From positions 1 to 5,202 of the forward strand of contig DNBE01000017.1 in NCBI GenBank assembly GCA_003543795.1: a stretch of DNA of 5,202 bases. Reading direction: 5' to 3'. The stretch comes from Sutterella sp. GTDB lineage: Bacteria; Pseudomonadota; Gammaproteobacteria; Burkholderiales; Burkholderiaceae_F. A model generated the notes under the pieces. That model was not told where the DNA came from, made no database searches, and was given only the letters and a program-made list of their open reading frames with translations. Position numbers and translations under genes: made by a program. This document shows positions 1-5,202 of the stretch, one piece after another; within the stretch, counting starts at the first letter, position 1; each line of letters opens with the position of its first letter.

Positions 1-242
1 GCGTGCACGAAAAACGCGGGAGAACCCGTCGAAGCGAACGTGGCCGCCATTTTTTTTGCCACATGACCCGATTTGCCGACGCCGCTCACGACGATGCGTC
101 CCTCGCAATTGAGGATTAAATCAACCGCTTTGATAAACGAGGCGTCAAGCTTATCGGCAAGCGCGGCAATCGCGCGACTTTCGGTTTGTAAAACCGCCTG
201 GCCTGTCTTTAGCGCTTGGGAATCAGAAAAGGTTTCGCTCAT
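1..242 (-). CDS. kdsD: Arabinose-5-phosphate isomerase KdsD, N-terminal 80 residues (runs off the window's left edge)
   Basis: This is the start of a sugar-isomerase (SIS) domain protein of the KdsD/KpsF family. The family interconverts ribulose-5-phosphate and arabinose-5-phosphate in the cytoplasm, the first step toward Kdo and the lipopolysaccharide inner core. About 80 codons are present, beginning MSETFSDSQA. Residues 49-80 carry the SIS core: GRIVVSGVGKSGH (sugar-phosphate loop), then KKMAATFASTGSPAFFVH, which matches E. coli KdsD almost residue for residue from memory. The distance from this Met to the GKSGH motif also matches the family, which supports the start. The gene begins 12 nt after the gltL stop. 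Its upstream sequence (TTTTAAAGCC before ATG) has no strong Shine-Dalgarno, so coupling to gltL is plausible. The C-terminal SIS part and CBS domains would lie left of base 1. A run of eight A residues in the coding strand encodes the two lysines of KKM. Confidence 0.93.
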   Translation of the reverse strand, partial: MSETFSDSQALKTGQAVLQTESRAIAALADKLDASFIKAVDLILNCEGRIVVSGVGKSGHVAKKMAATFASTGSPAFFVH

Positions 243-254
243 GGCTTTAAAACA

Positions 255-992
255 TCAGTGGTGCAAAATTTTCGACAGGAAAAGTTCGGCGCGTTTGGTT
301 TGAGGCGCGGTAAAGAACTGTTCCGTCGGCGTGTCTTCGAGAATGACGCCGTCTTCCATAAAGACCGTACGATTGGCTACGCGTCTGGCAAAGCCCATTT
401 CGTGAGTGACGACCATCATCGTCATACCGTCTTGAGCGAGCGTCGTCATGACGTCAAGCACTTCGTTAATCATCTCGGGGTCGAGCGCCGAAGTCGGTTC
501 GTCAAAAAGCATGCAAACGGGATCCATCGCGAGCGCTCGAGCGATGGCAACGCGTTGCTGCTGACCGCCTGAAAGCTGCGAGGGGAAGTTTTTTAAGTGG
601 CTTAGCATATTGACGCGCTCGAGTAACTCGCAAGCGCGCTCGGTCGCGTCTTGACGCGAGCGTCCGAGAACTTTCATTTGTGCAAGCACGAGATTGTCTT
701 CAATCGTCAAATGCCCGAAAAGCTCAAAATGATGAAATACCATGCCAATCTGACGACGCAATTTCGCCAAATCGACTTTGGGGTCGCTCAAATCCGTACC
801 GTTGACGATAATCGTGCCTTCTTGGAAAGGCTCCAAGGCATTCACGGTCTTAATGAGCGTGGATTTACCAGAACCCGACGGACCGCAAACAACGACGACC
901 TCGCCTTTTTCCACGCTTAAGGAGCAGTTTTTGAGAACTTGAAAGTCCTCGCTATACCACTTACTGACGTTTCTGATGTCGATCATGGGCAT
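255..992 (-). CDS. gltL: Glutamate/aspartate-type ABC transporter ATP-binding protein (GltL-like)
   Basis: This is the ATPase subunit of a polar amino acid importer. It would sit on the inner face of the cytoplasmic membrane and power uptake through a GltJ/GltK-type permease. The 245 residues are close to E. coli GltL in length and sequence throughout. Visible motifs are Walker A GPSGSGKST (37-45), signature LSGGQQQ (140-146), Walker B MLFDEP (161-166), D-loop SALD (168-171) and the switch His in VVTHEMG (H197). The segment EMINEVLDVM (173-182) is typical of the Glu/Asp branch. One oddity stands out: the Q-loop reads MVFHHFELF, so the glutamine expected at position 87 is His. The start at Met1 has an AAAGAGAA purine stretch (complement of 999-1006) about 8 nt upstream. 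Met3 (986) would match the GltL N-terminus equally well. No permease or binding-protein gene is in the window, so the ATPase stands apart from its partners here. GlnQ or ArtP-type specificity is possible but less likely. Confidence 0.93.
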   Translation of the reverse strand: MPMIDIRNVSKWYSEDFQVLKNCSLSVEKGEVVVVCGPSGSGKSTLIKTVNALEPFQEGTIIVNGTDLSDPKVDLAKLRRQIGMVFHHFELFGHLTIEDNLVLAQMKVLGRSRQDATERACELLERVNMLSHLKNFPSQLSGGQQQRVAIARALAMDPVCMLFDEPTSALDPEMINEVLDVMTTLAQDGMTMMVVTHEMGFARRVANRTVFMEDGVILEDTPTEQFFTAPQTKRAELFLSKILHH

Positions 993-1018
993 GGGCTGTT
1001 CTCTTTGGGTCAGGGGTT

Positions 1019-1768
1019 TTAAGAAAAATCGGGGGTTTGACCGCTCGTAAATGCTTCGGTCGCTTTTTGATAATCGGGCGAATTCTGAAGGCGCTCATAG
1101 GCTTGGGCTTCGAGTTCATCGACCGAGAGCGGTTTTTGCGCGGCTACACGCAGTAATGACTTCGTCGTCTCGAGCGCGGCGCGAGACATCTTCGCTAAGC
1201 GCAAAGCGCGGGCTCGCGCTTCATCGGCGACGGCATCTTCGGGACAAATGCGGGAAACAAAACCGAATTCAAGCGCGTCGCGAGCGTCAAAAGGTTCGCT
1301 CAAAAGCAAAGCGGCTGCCGCGCGATGCGGGCCCGCCGCGCGATAAAGCGTGCCCGTCAACCTCCAAGCGGGGCAAAGCGCTAAGGCTGTAAAGGGTGCG
1401 GAAAAGAGTACCGATTCGCCTGCTAAAACGATATCGCAAGCGTCAAGGAGTGCCAAAGCGAAACCGACGGCGGGACCTTGAACGGCCGCAACGACGGGTT
1501 TCGGGAAGGCGCGAAGTCTCGCTAAAAGCTTTTCCGTCGGCGCTCGATACGCTTCGGGGTCGCTTAAACTCGAGACGGCCAGACCGGCGCTAAAAACGGA
1601 TTCCGAACCGAGCAGTAAAACGCCTCTGACCTCGATGTCGCTTTGAGCTTTGGCAAATAAATTTTCTAACGTTTGAAGCATCGCGGGCGTAAAGGCGTTA
1701 CGTGTCGCGGGGTTATCGATCGCGATTTCAAGAACGCCTTCGAGGCGACGGATGCGAAAGTCGGCCAT
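1019..1768 (-). CDS. Crotonase-fold (enoyl-CoA hydratase/isomerase family) protein lacking the usual catalytic glutamates
   Basis: The 249-residue length fits a single crotonase domain, a fold that binds acyl-CoA thioesters and stabilises an enolate in an oxyanion hole. The fold is clear: FSAG (59-62) is the first oxyanion segment, KPVVAAVQGPAVG (90-102) leads to the second, followed by ACDIVLAGE (110-118) and the C-terminal helices with ALETTKSLLR (198-207). Aligning residues 90-146 with rat mitochondrial enoyl-CoA hydratase from memory needs no gaps. It puts Ala106 at hydratase Glu144 and Phe126 at Glu164. The PFTAL segment (125-129) resembles ECI2-type isomerases, but their catalytic Glu (SPE) corresponds to Ala134 in CPAW. 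All three usual acid/base positions are therefore lost. The protein may bind acyl-CoA without hydratase or isomerase activity, or use other residues. It starts 4 nt after the patZ stop with a Shine-Dalgarno inside the last patZ codons, so co-translation is likely. The substrate is unknown. Confidence 0.88.
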   Translation of the reverse strand: MADFRIRRLEGVLEIAIDNPATRNAFTPAMLQTLENLFAKAQSDIEVRGVLLLGSESVFSAGLAVSSLSDPEAYRAPTEKLLARLRAFPKPVVAAVQGPAVGFALALLDACDIVLAGESVLFSAPFTALALCPAWRLTGTLYRAAGPHRAAAALLLSEPFDARDALEFGFVSRICPEDAVADEARARALRLAKMSRAALETTKSLLRVAAQKPLSVDELEAQAYERLQNSPDYQKATEAFTSGQTPDFS

Positions 1769-1772
1769 GGGT

Positions 1773-4439
1773 TTATAACCTCTTACTGAAAGTTATGAAC
1801 TGGGAGTCGCTTACCGACCCTTTGGCAAAGCCCGCTTTACGCATAAAAGCGCACATCGCTTCGTTATCGACCGCGACGTAGCCCACAATCATACGAATGC
1901 CGTGCCGGGTCGCAAGCGTCGTAAGCGCGTTCATTAAAACCGTTCCCAAACCTTTTGCCTGCCACGAATCCTCAATCACGATGCCGAACTCGGCAACGTT
2001 CGAACCGTTAATGCGGGTATAGCGAGCAACCCCGCGGATGATTTCGGGAAGTTCTTCGTCGGTTGCGACAATCGCCGCTTCGCGGTTGTAGTCGATGTCG
2101 ACCAAAGCCGCGATTTTTTCCGCGGGAAGGTCGTTTGTTTGCGTTCTAAAGCGCGCGAAAGTCGTCTCGGGCGAGAGCCTCGCGATAAAGGCGCGCAAAC
2201 TTTCGAAATCTTCGGGGCAGATGCTGCGCAAAAGCACGCCTTTCTCTCGCGTCATCGCGCGTTCCGGCGTCACGCTCGGCGCGGGAGCGAGCATCGTATA
2301 TTCCGACAAGGAATCTCGCTCCAAAGGCGCTTGAGATAAAGTAATCGAGCCGTTTAAGACGATGCAACCGCCTTCGTCGATTAAAAGCGGGTCGATTTCG
2401 ACCGCTTTAATCGCGGGAACTTCGGTCGCAAGCTCCGATAAGCGAAGCATGACTTTGACGAGTTCGTCAAAGTTGACGGCAGGTAAATTGTTAAAAGCCT
2501 CAAGTATAGGCTTGATGCTTGCGCGATCGATTAAATCGCGCGCGGCGCGTTGCGTTAACGGAATCAACTCGACGGCTTTATCGGGCGACAAACGATGTAG
2601 ACGGCCACCCGAACCAAATTCCAAGTAAGGACCGAAAGCGGGGTCTTGGCGCACGGCGATTTTGGTTTCGCGGGCGTTTACGCGAGCGATATGGCGCTGA
2701 ACATAAAAGCCTTCGATTTGCGCGAAGGGCGCGTTGCGCCGCACCGCGCTATCGACGGCAACGAATGCGTCGTGCACGGCAGCCGCGTCTTTGAGGTTTA
2801 GCGCGATGCCGCCCACTTCTGCTTTACTTGTGATGTCTTTAGAAATAGCTTTTAAAACAACGGGGTAGCCTAGCGTCTCCGCGGCATCGACCGCTTCGTT
2901 AGCGCTATGCGCGATGATGCCCGTTGCGGTCGATAAACCGATGCAAGCTAAAAGGCGTTTCGTTTCGGACTCGTTTAAAACGACGCAATCGGTTTCTCGC
3001 GCTTGACTGACGATCGCGCGAGCGGCCTCTAAATCCACGGGGAACGTGCGCGGTAGAGGATGTGCGGGCGGCTGCGTAGCATCCGCGCGAGAAGCAAAAC
3101 GCGCTAAACACGAAAAAGCGCCGACCGCTTTTTGAATGCCGTCCATACAGGCGATACGCGCTTCTTGTAAGAGAACGCTCGCCGCTTCGCGGTCGTCCGC
3201 GGATAACCAAACGGTTAAAACGGGTTTTAAGGACTTCTCGCAGGCATAACGAAGTGACTCGCACAAATGCTTGACGCTATCGGTTTTCGCGGCCGCGATG
3301 ACAACGAGAACCGCGTCGGTATTCTCGTCTTTTAAGAAAGCGTCGGTCGCGAGTTTGATTTTTCTAGCCTGAGCGTCGATGCCGACATCGACGGGATTTT
3401 CGGCTAGAGAGACGTCGCTTGCGCGCGATAAATTGCGAATTGTCGCAGAGGACGTTTCGGCTAACTTGACGCCGAAAGACGCGGCGTTATCGGCCGCGAG
3501 TATGCAAAACGAGGCGCCCGTGCAGATGATTCCTAACCGCCCCGCTCTCGGCAAGCGGTGTGTCGCAAACGCCTGCATGGCCGCAAAAAGCTCTTCTAAA
3601 GAGTGGAAACGCAAAGCGCCCGCGCGATGAATCATCGCTTCGAAAACGTCATCGTCGCTAGCGGGTAATCCCATACGACGCGTTAAAAGCGCTTGCGAGG
3701 AGTTTGACCCTCCGCCCCGAATAACGAGAACGGGTTTGATGCGAGCGGCGTTTTTGAGCGCCGAGAAAAATTCTCTTGGGGTACGAATCCCTTCGACATG
3801 CACGACGATTGTTTTCGTGGCGGGGTCTTGCGCCAAAAAGTCGAGCATTTCGCTTGTGCCGAAATCGATTTCGTCGCCGGTATTAATGACGCTCGAAAAT
3901 CCGAGGCGGTGTTGCTTCGCATATGACAAAACCGCGGCCGCCATATCGGAGGATTGGGCGATAAAGCCGATATCGCCTTTAGCGGGCATATCCTGCCAAT
4001 AACTTGCGTTAAGCCCCGTGTCCGTTCGAATCAGACCGAGACTATCGGTTCCGATAATGCGAATGCCGAGCCGTTTCGCTTCGTGCACGATATGCGCTTG
4101 CCACAATTGACGAATGTCGGGATTGGGGTTGCTGTCGACTAAAATGACCCAAGGGATGTGCTTAAAGGCGATATCGTCGAGCACGCTTTCGATCTTGTCA
4201 TAGCTCAAAGCGATGACCGCGAGGTCGATCGGCCCCGCGATGTCTTTGACACTCGCGTAGCAAAGCCTTTCTCCCAAGAAACGGTACTTGGGATTGACGG
4301 GAAAGATGCGACCGTCATACGGGGCGCTACTTAAGCTTTTCCAAATCGGCGTGCCGAGAGCGCCTTCACGGTCGCTCGCGCCGATGACGGCAACGGAATT
4401 TGCCGCGAGAGCTTTAAGCAGGACTTGCTGCGTGTTCAT
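1773..4439 (-). CDS. patZ: PatZ-type protein lysine acetyltransferase: inactive acyl-CoA synthetase-like region fused to a GNAT domain
   Basis: This is a large cytoplasmic acetyltransferase of the Pat/PatZ (YfiQ) family, which in enterobacteria uses acetyl-CoA to acetylate lysines of targets such as acetyl-CoA synthetase. Numbering is from the upstream Met (4460; 895 aa). Regions in order are a CoA-binding Rossmann domain (SVAVIGASD, 22-30), two succinyl-CoA-ligase-like domains (about 140-460), an ATP-grasp-like domain (about 495-715; YPVVLK, EVGGIALNL, FGPYLEFGSGG) and a C-terminal GNAT domain (about 740-895). The GNAT part has IDYNREAAIVA, AEFGIVIED with Glu824 at the likely catalytic position, and the acetyl-CoA loop QAKGLG (834-839). 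Length and layout match E. coli PatZ (886 aa). The phosphohistidine loop of ADP-forming synthetases (SHTG) reads TRRMG near 260-264, and HKSDVGG of the ATP-grasp reads SKAEVGG (545-551), so synthetase activity is unlikely. I chose Met8 (4439) as start: it aligns with the PatZ N-terminus and has AAAGA 6 nt upstream, whereas Met1 has GGA directly abutting it. The gene heads the leftward string. Confidence 0.92.
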   Translation of the reverse strand: MNTQQVLLKALAANSVAVIGASDREGALGTPIWKSLSSAPYDGRIFPVNPKYRFLGERLCYASVKDIAGPIDLAVIALSYDKIESVLDDIAFKHIPWVILVDSNPNPDIRQLWQAHIVHEAKRLGIRIIGTDSLGLIRTDTGLNASYWQDMPAKGDIGFIAQSSDMAAAVLSYAKQHRLGFSSVINTGDEIDFGTSEMLDFLAQDPATKTIVVHVEGIRTPREFFSALKNAARIKPVLVIRGGGSNSSQALLTRRMGLPASDDDVFEAMIHRAGALRFHSLEELFAAMQAFATHRLPRAGRLGIICTGASFCILAADNAASFGVKLAETSSATIRNLSRASDVSLAENPVDVGIDAQARKIKLATDAFLKDENTDAVLVVIAAAKTDSVKHLCESLRYACEKSLKPVLTVWLSADDREAASVLLQEARIACMDGIQKAVGAFSCLARFASRADATQPPAHPLPRTFPVDLEAARAIVSQARETDCVVLNESETKRLLACIGLSTATGIIAHSANEAVDAAETLGYPVVLKAISKDITSKAEVGGIALNLKDAAAVHDAFVAVDSAVRRNAPFAQIEGFYVQRHIARVNARETKIAVRQDPAFGPYLEFGSGGRLHRLSPDKAVELIPLTQRAARDLIDRASIKPILEAFNNLPAVNFDELVKVMLRLSELATEVPAIKAVEIDPLLIDEGGCIVLNGSITLSQAPLERDSLSEYTMLAPAPSVTPERAMTREKGVLLRSICPEDFESLRAFIARLSPETTFARFRTQTNDLPAEKIAALVDIDYNREAAIVATDEELPEIIRGVARYTRINGSNVAEFGIVIEDSWQAKGLGTVLMNALTTLATRHGIRMIVGYVAVDNEAMCAFMRKAGFAKGSVSDSQFITFSKRL
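1779..1784 (-). promoter_or_regulatory. Ribosome binding site of the crotonase-fold gene, inside the end of patZ
   Basis: The minus strand reads TAAGAGGTTATAAACCCATG. The AAGAGG element overlaps the last sense codons of patZ (Lys-Arg-Leu) and lies 10 nt from the crotonase start codon. The downstream ribosome site is therefore exposed only when ribosomes reach the patZ stop, which suggests translational coupling. Confidence 0.6.
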
Positions 4440-4554
4440 TAATAGTCTTTGAGAATGCATTCCAATCTATGAATTTTAACTGAAAAGGCTACGGGCAAGC
4501 GGTAAAATAAAGCGATTCGCGTTTAAGTTGTAACTATTTTTTAATACCCTCGCT
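4440..4554. promoter_or_regulatory. Divergent intergenic/promoter region between patZ and the small-protein gene
   Basis: This stretch of about 115 bp is clearly richer in A+T than its neighbours and separates leftward from rightward genes, so it should hold both promoters. On the minus strand, TAAAAT (complement of 4473-4478) is a fair -10 for patZ. The nearest -35-like TTGCCC (complement of 4493-4498) is only 14 nt away, too close for a standard sigma-70 pair. On the plus strand, TAATAC (4542-4547) is a possible -10, ending 7 nt before the ATG at 4555, with no convincing -35. Two short imperfect inverted repeats are present, GCGA-T-TCGC (4512-4520) and AGTT-GT-AACT (4526-4535). Either could be an operator half-site pair or chance. 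The role is inferred from gene orientation; the exact elements are uncertain. Confidence 0.55.
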
Positions 4555-4779
4555 ATGGCTCAGGAAATTCGCTGGAAAAAGCCCGACGGATCGCCCGTGG
4601 CTTGTAAAGAAAAACTCAAGGTGCTCGAGGAAAACCTCGAAGAGCTCAAAGGCCCGATCAAAGACGCGCTCGAAGACGCGCTCGTTCTCGGCTGTTCGGA
4701 AGCTAGCGCAAGGCGCGCGCTTCACGCGCTCATCGACGCGATTCAAACCGACGTGAAGGAAAATCCCGATGCGATATAG
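4555..4779 (+). CDS. Small charged helical protein, function unknown (74 aa)
   Basis: I do not recognise a named family. The 74 residues begin MAQEIRWKKPDGSPVAC, a short possibly beta-strand or extended segment with a Trp, a Pro-Asp-Gly turn and Cys17. Three predicted amphipathic helices follow: roughly 18-32 (Lys/Glu/Leu-rich, KLKVLEENLEELK), 34-45 and 48-68. There is a second Cys at 47, and no signal peptide or membrane segment, so it is probably cytoplasmic. Evidence that it is real: it opens the rightward string directly after the AT-rich divergent region, its codons resemble those of the neighbouring genes, and its 3' end carries the ribosome site of the lipoprotein gene, which it overlaps by 11 nt. 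Its own start has no Shine-Dalgarno (CCCTCGCT precedes ATG), so a leaderless or otherwise unusual start is possible. The opposite-strand reading frame here looks like a shadow. A regulatory or adaptor role is conceivable, but nothing in the sequence shows it. Confidence 0.72.
   Translation: MAQEIRWKKPDGSPVACKEKLKVLEENLEELKGPIKDALEDALVLGCSEASARRALHALIDAIQTDVKENPDAI
4756..4760 (+). promoter_or_regulatory. Ribosome binding site of the lipoprotein gene, inside the small-protein gene
   Basis: AAGGA lies 8 nt upstream of the ATG at 4769 and within the coding sequence of the preceding small gene. It is the strongest Shine-Dalgarno I see in the window. It decides the start of the lipoprotein gene, which gives a proper signal peptide. 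Confidence 0.7.
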
Positions 4780-5202
4780 ACCTCTAAACAAGAAATTCGC
4801 TACTCAGACGCGAAGCCTTCGCGTCGCGCTCGCGGCGTTTGCCCTCGCGGGTCTTCTTGCCGCTTGCGCGCATCCGACAAGTGTACAAATAGGCGCACCC
4901 GCGCAAACGGTTGCCGAGACGCTCGGCGCGCCCGACTCAAAGCTTGCCGCAGAAAACGGAACGAGTATTTGGGTCTATTCGGCGCAAGCGGTCGGACGCG
5001 AAGTCTATTGGGTTTATTTTGATGAAAAGCATCGGTTCGTCAAAACCGAGGAAGTCTTAAACGAGGCGCATTTCGCGCTCGTGCGTCCCGGACAATCGAC
5101 GATTGCCGAGGTTCAAAAACTTTTCGGGAAACCCGCTCGTCACTACACCTTGCATCTGTTGGGCGAAGAAGCCGTGATTTATCGCTACCTCAACTTTTTC
5201 GG
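4769..5202 (+). CDS. Predicted outer-membrane lipoprotein with two BamE/SmpA-like units (C-terminus beyond window)
   Basis: The first 144 codons are present and the frame is still open at the right edge. The N-terminus is a lipoprotein signal: a basic stretch (RYRPLNKKF, then R at 15 and 18), a hydrophobic run VALAAFALAGLL (19-30) and the lipobox LAAC with Cys33 as the lipidation site. Ala34 follows, with no Asp at +2, so sorting to the outer membrane is expected. The mature part seems to hold two related units. The first has VAETLGAPDSKL (48-59) then SIWVYSA (66-72). The second has VRPGQSTIAEVQKLFGKPA (105-123) then VIYRYLNFF (136-144). The pattern RPGxS...EVxxLFGxP followed by an aromatic Y-x-Y strand is typical of the SmpA/OmlA (BamE-like) fold found in envelope lipoproteins. 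Whether it acts in the Bam complex is unknown; true BamE usually has one such unit. It overlaps the preceding gene by 11 nt and is probably coupled to it. Confidence 0.85.
   Translation, partial: MRYRPLNKKFATQTRSLRVALAAFALAGLLAACAHPTSVQIGAPAQTVAETLGAPDSKLAAENGTSIWVYSAQAVGREVYWVYFDEKHRFVKTEEVLNEAHFALVRPGQSTIAEVQKLFGKPARHYTLHLLGEEAVIYRYLNFF

Noticed and set aside
216..572. 118-codon plus-strand open frame antisense to kdsD and gltL
   Set aside because: It lies opposite well-conserved genes, and its Arg/His-rich translation has no family resemblance. It follows from the codon bias of the opposite strand.
993..1018. Possible terminator or promoter between the crotonase gene and gltL
   Set aside because: The gap is only 26 nt, and I see no hairpin with a T tract and no promoter pair. 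It reads as an intra-operon spacer with a ribosome site.
2905..3264. 119-codon minus-strand open frame inside patZ
   Set aside because: It overlaps patZ on the same strand in another frame. Its translation is Arg/Ser-rich low-quality sequence with no recognisable domain, and patZ is well supported by homology throughout this stretch.
4440..4460. Upstream Met at 4460 as the patZ start
   Set aside because: It adds seven residues not matched in E. coli PatZ, and its only Shine-Dalgarno-like GGA abuts the ATG with no spacing. It cannot be fully excluded.
4473..4498. TTGCCC and TAAAAT as a sigma-70 promoter for patZ
   Set aside because: The spacer is only 14 nt, outside the usual 16-18 nt range. 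Only the -10-like box is kept as a weak candidate.
4534..4791. 85-codon minus-strand open frame antisense to the 74-aa gene
   Set aside because: The plus-strand frame fits the layout better: its 3' end holds the lipoprotein gene's ribosome site, and its protein has coherent helices. The minus frame would run head-on into the rightward gene pair and its translation is Arg/Phe-rich.
1..5202. CRISPR array, insertion sequence, tRNA, rRNA or riboswitch
   Set aside because: I saw no regularly spaced repeats, terminal inverted repeats, transposase motifs or recognisable RNA gene on either strand. Coding sequence fills all but about 150 bases.

Overview
The window looks like a Gram-negative chromosome segment with ordinary coding density and moderately high G+C. 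The best fit is a betaproteobacterium of the order Burkholderiales, possibly Sutterellaceae-like; the family-level placement is a guess from overall gene style. Supporting points are a KdsD-type LPS sugar isomerase, a GltL-type amino acid ABC ATPase, a PatZ-type lysine acetyltransferase, and a lipoprotein with two BamE/SmpA-like units of a style I associate with Burkholderiales.

Positions 1-4460 hold a compact leftward gene string: patZ (4439 or 4460 to 1773), a crotonase-fold gene (1768-1019), gltL (992-255) and the start of kdsD (242 to beyond base 1). The gaps are 4, 26 and 12 nt and no terminator is visible between the genes, so one transcript is likely. The first three genes concern acyl-CoA, protein acetylation and dicarboxylic amino acid uptake. 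The last belongs to Kdo/lipopolysaccharide synthesis, and kdsC and lpt genes may follow outside the window.

Positions 4440-4554 form an AT-richer divergent intergenic region that must hold the promoters in both directions, although no textbook promoter pair is evident. To the right, reading rightward, lie a small charged helical protein of unknown function (4555-4779) and an overlapping, probably translationally coupled lipoprotein gene (4769 to beyond 5202).

The most notable points are in catalytic residues. The crotonase-fold protein beside patZ lacks both hydratase glutamates and the isomerase glutamate. GltL has His where the Q-loop glutamine should be. The acyl-CoA-synthetase-like part of PatZ has lost both histidines expected of an active enzyme. 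I see no mobile element, CRISPR array, tRNA or rRNA, and no clear sign of a wholly new system. The patZ-crotonase pair is the best candidate for something undescribed.
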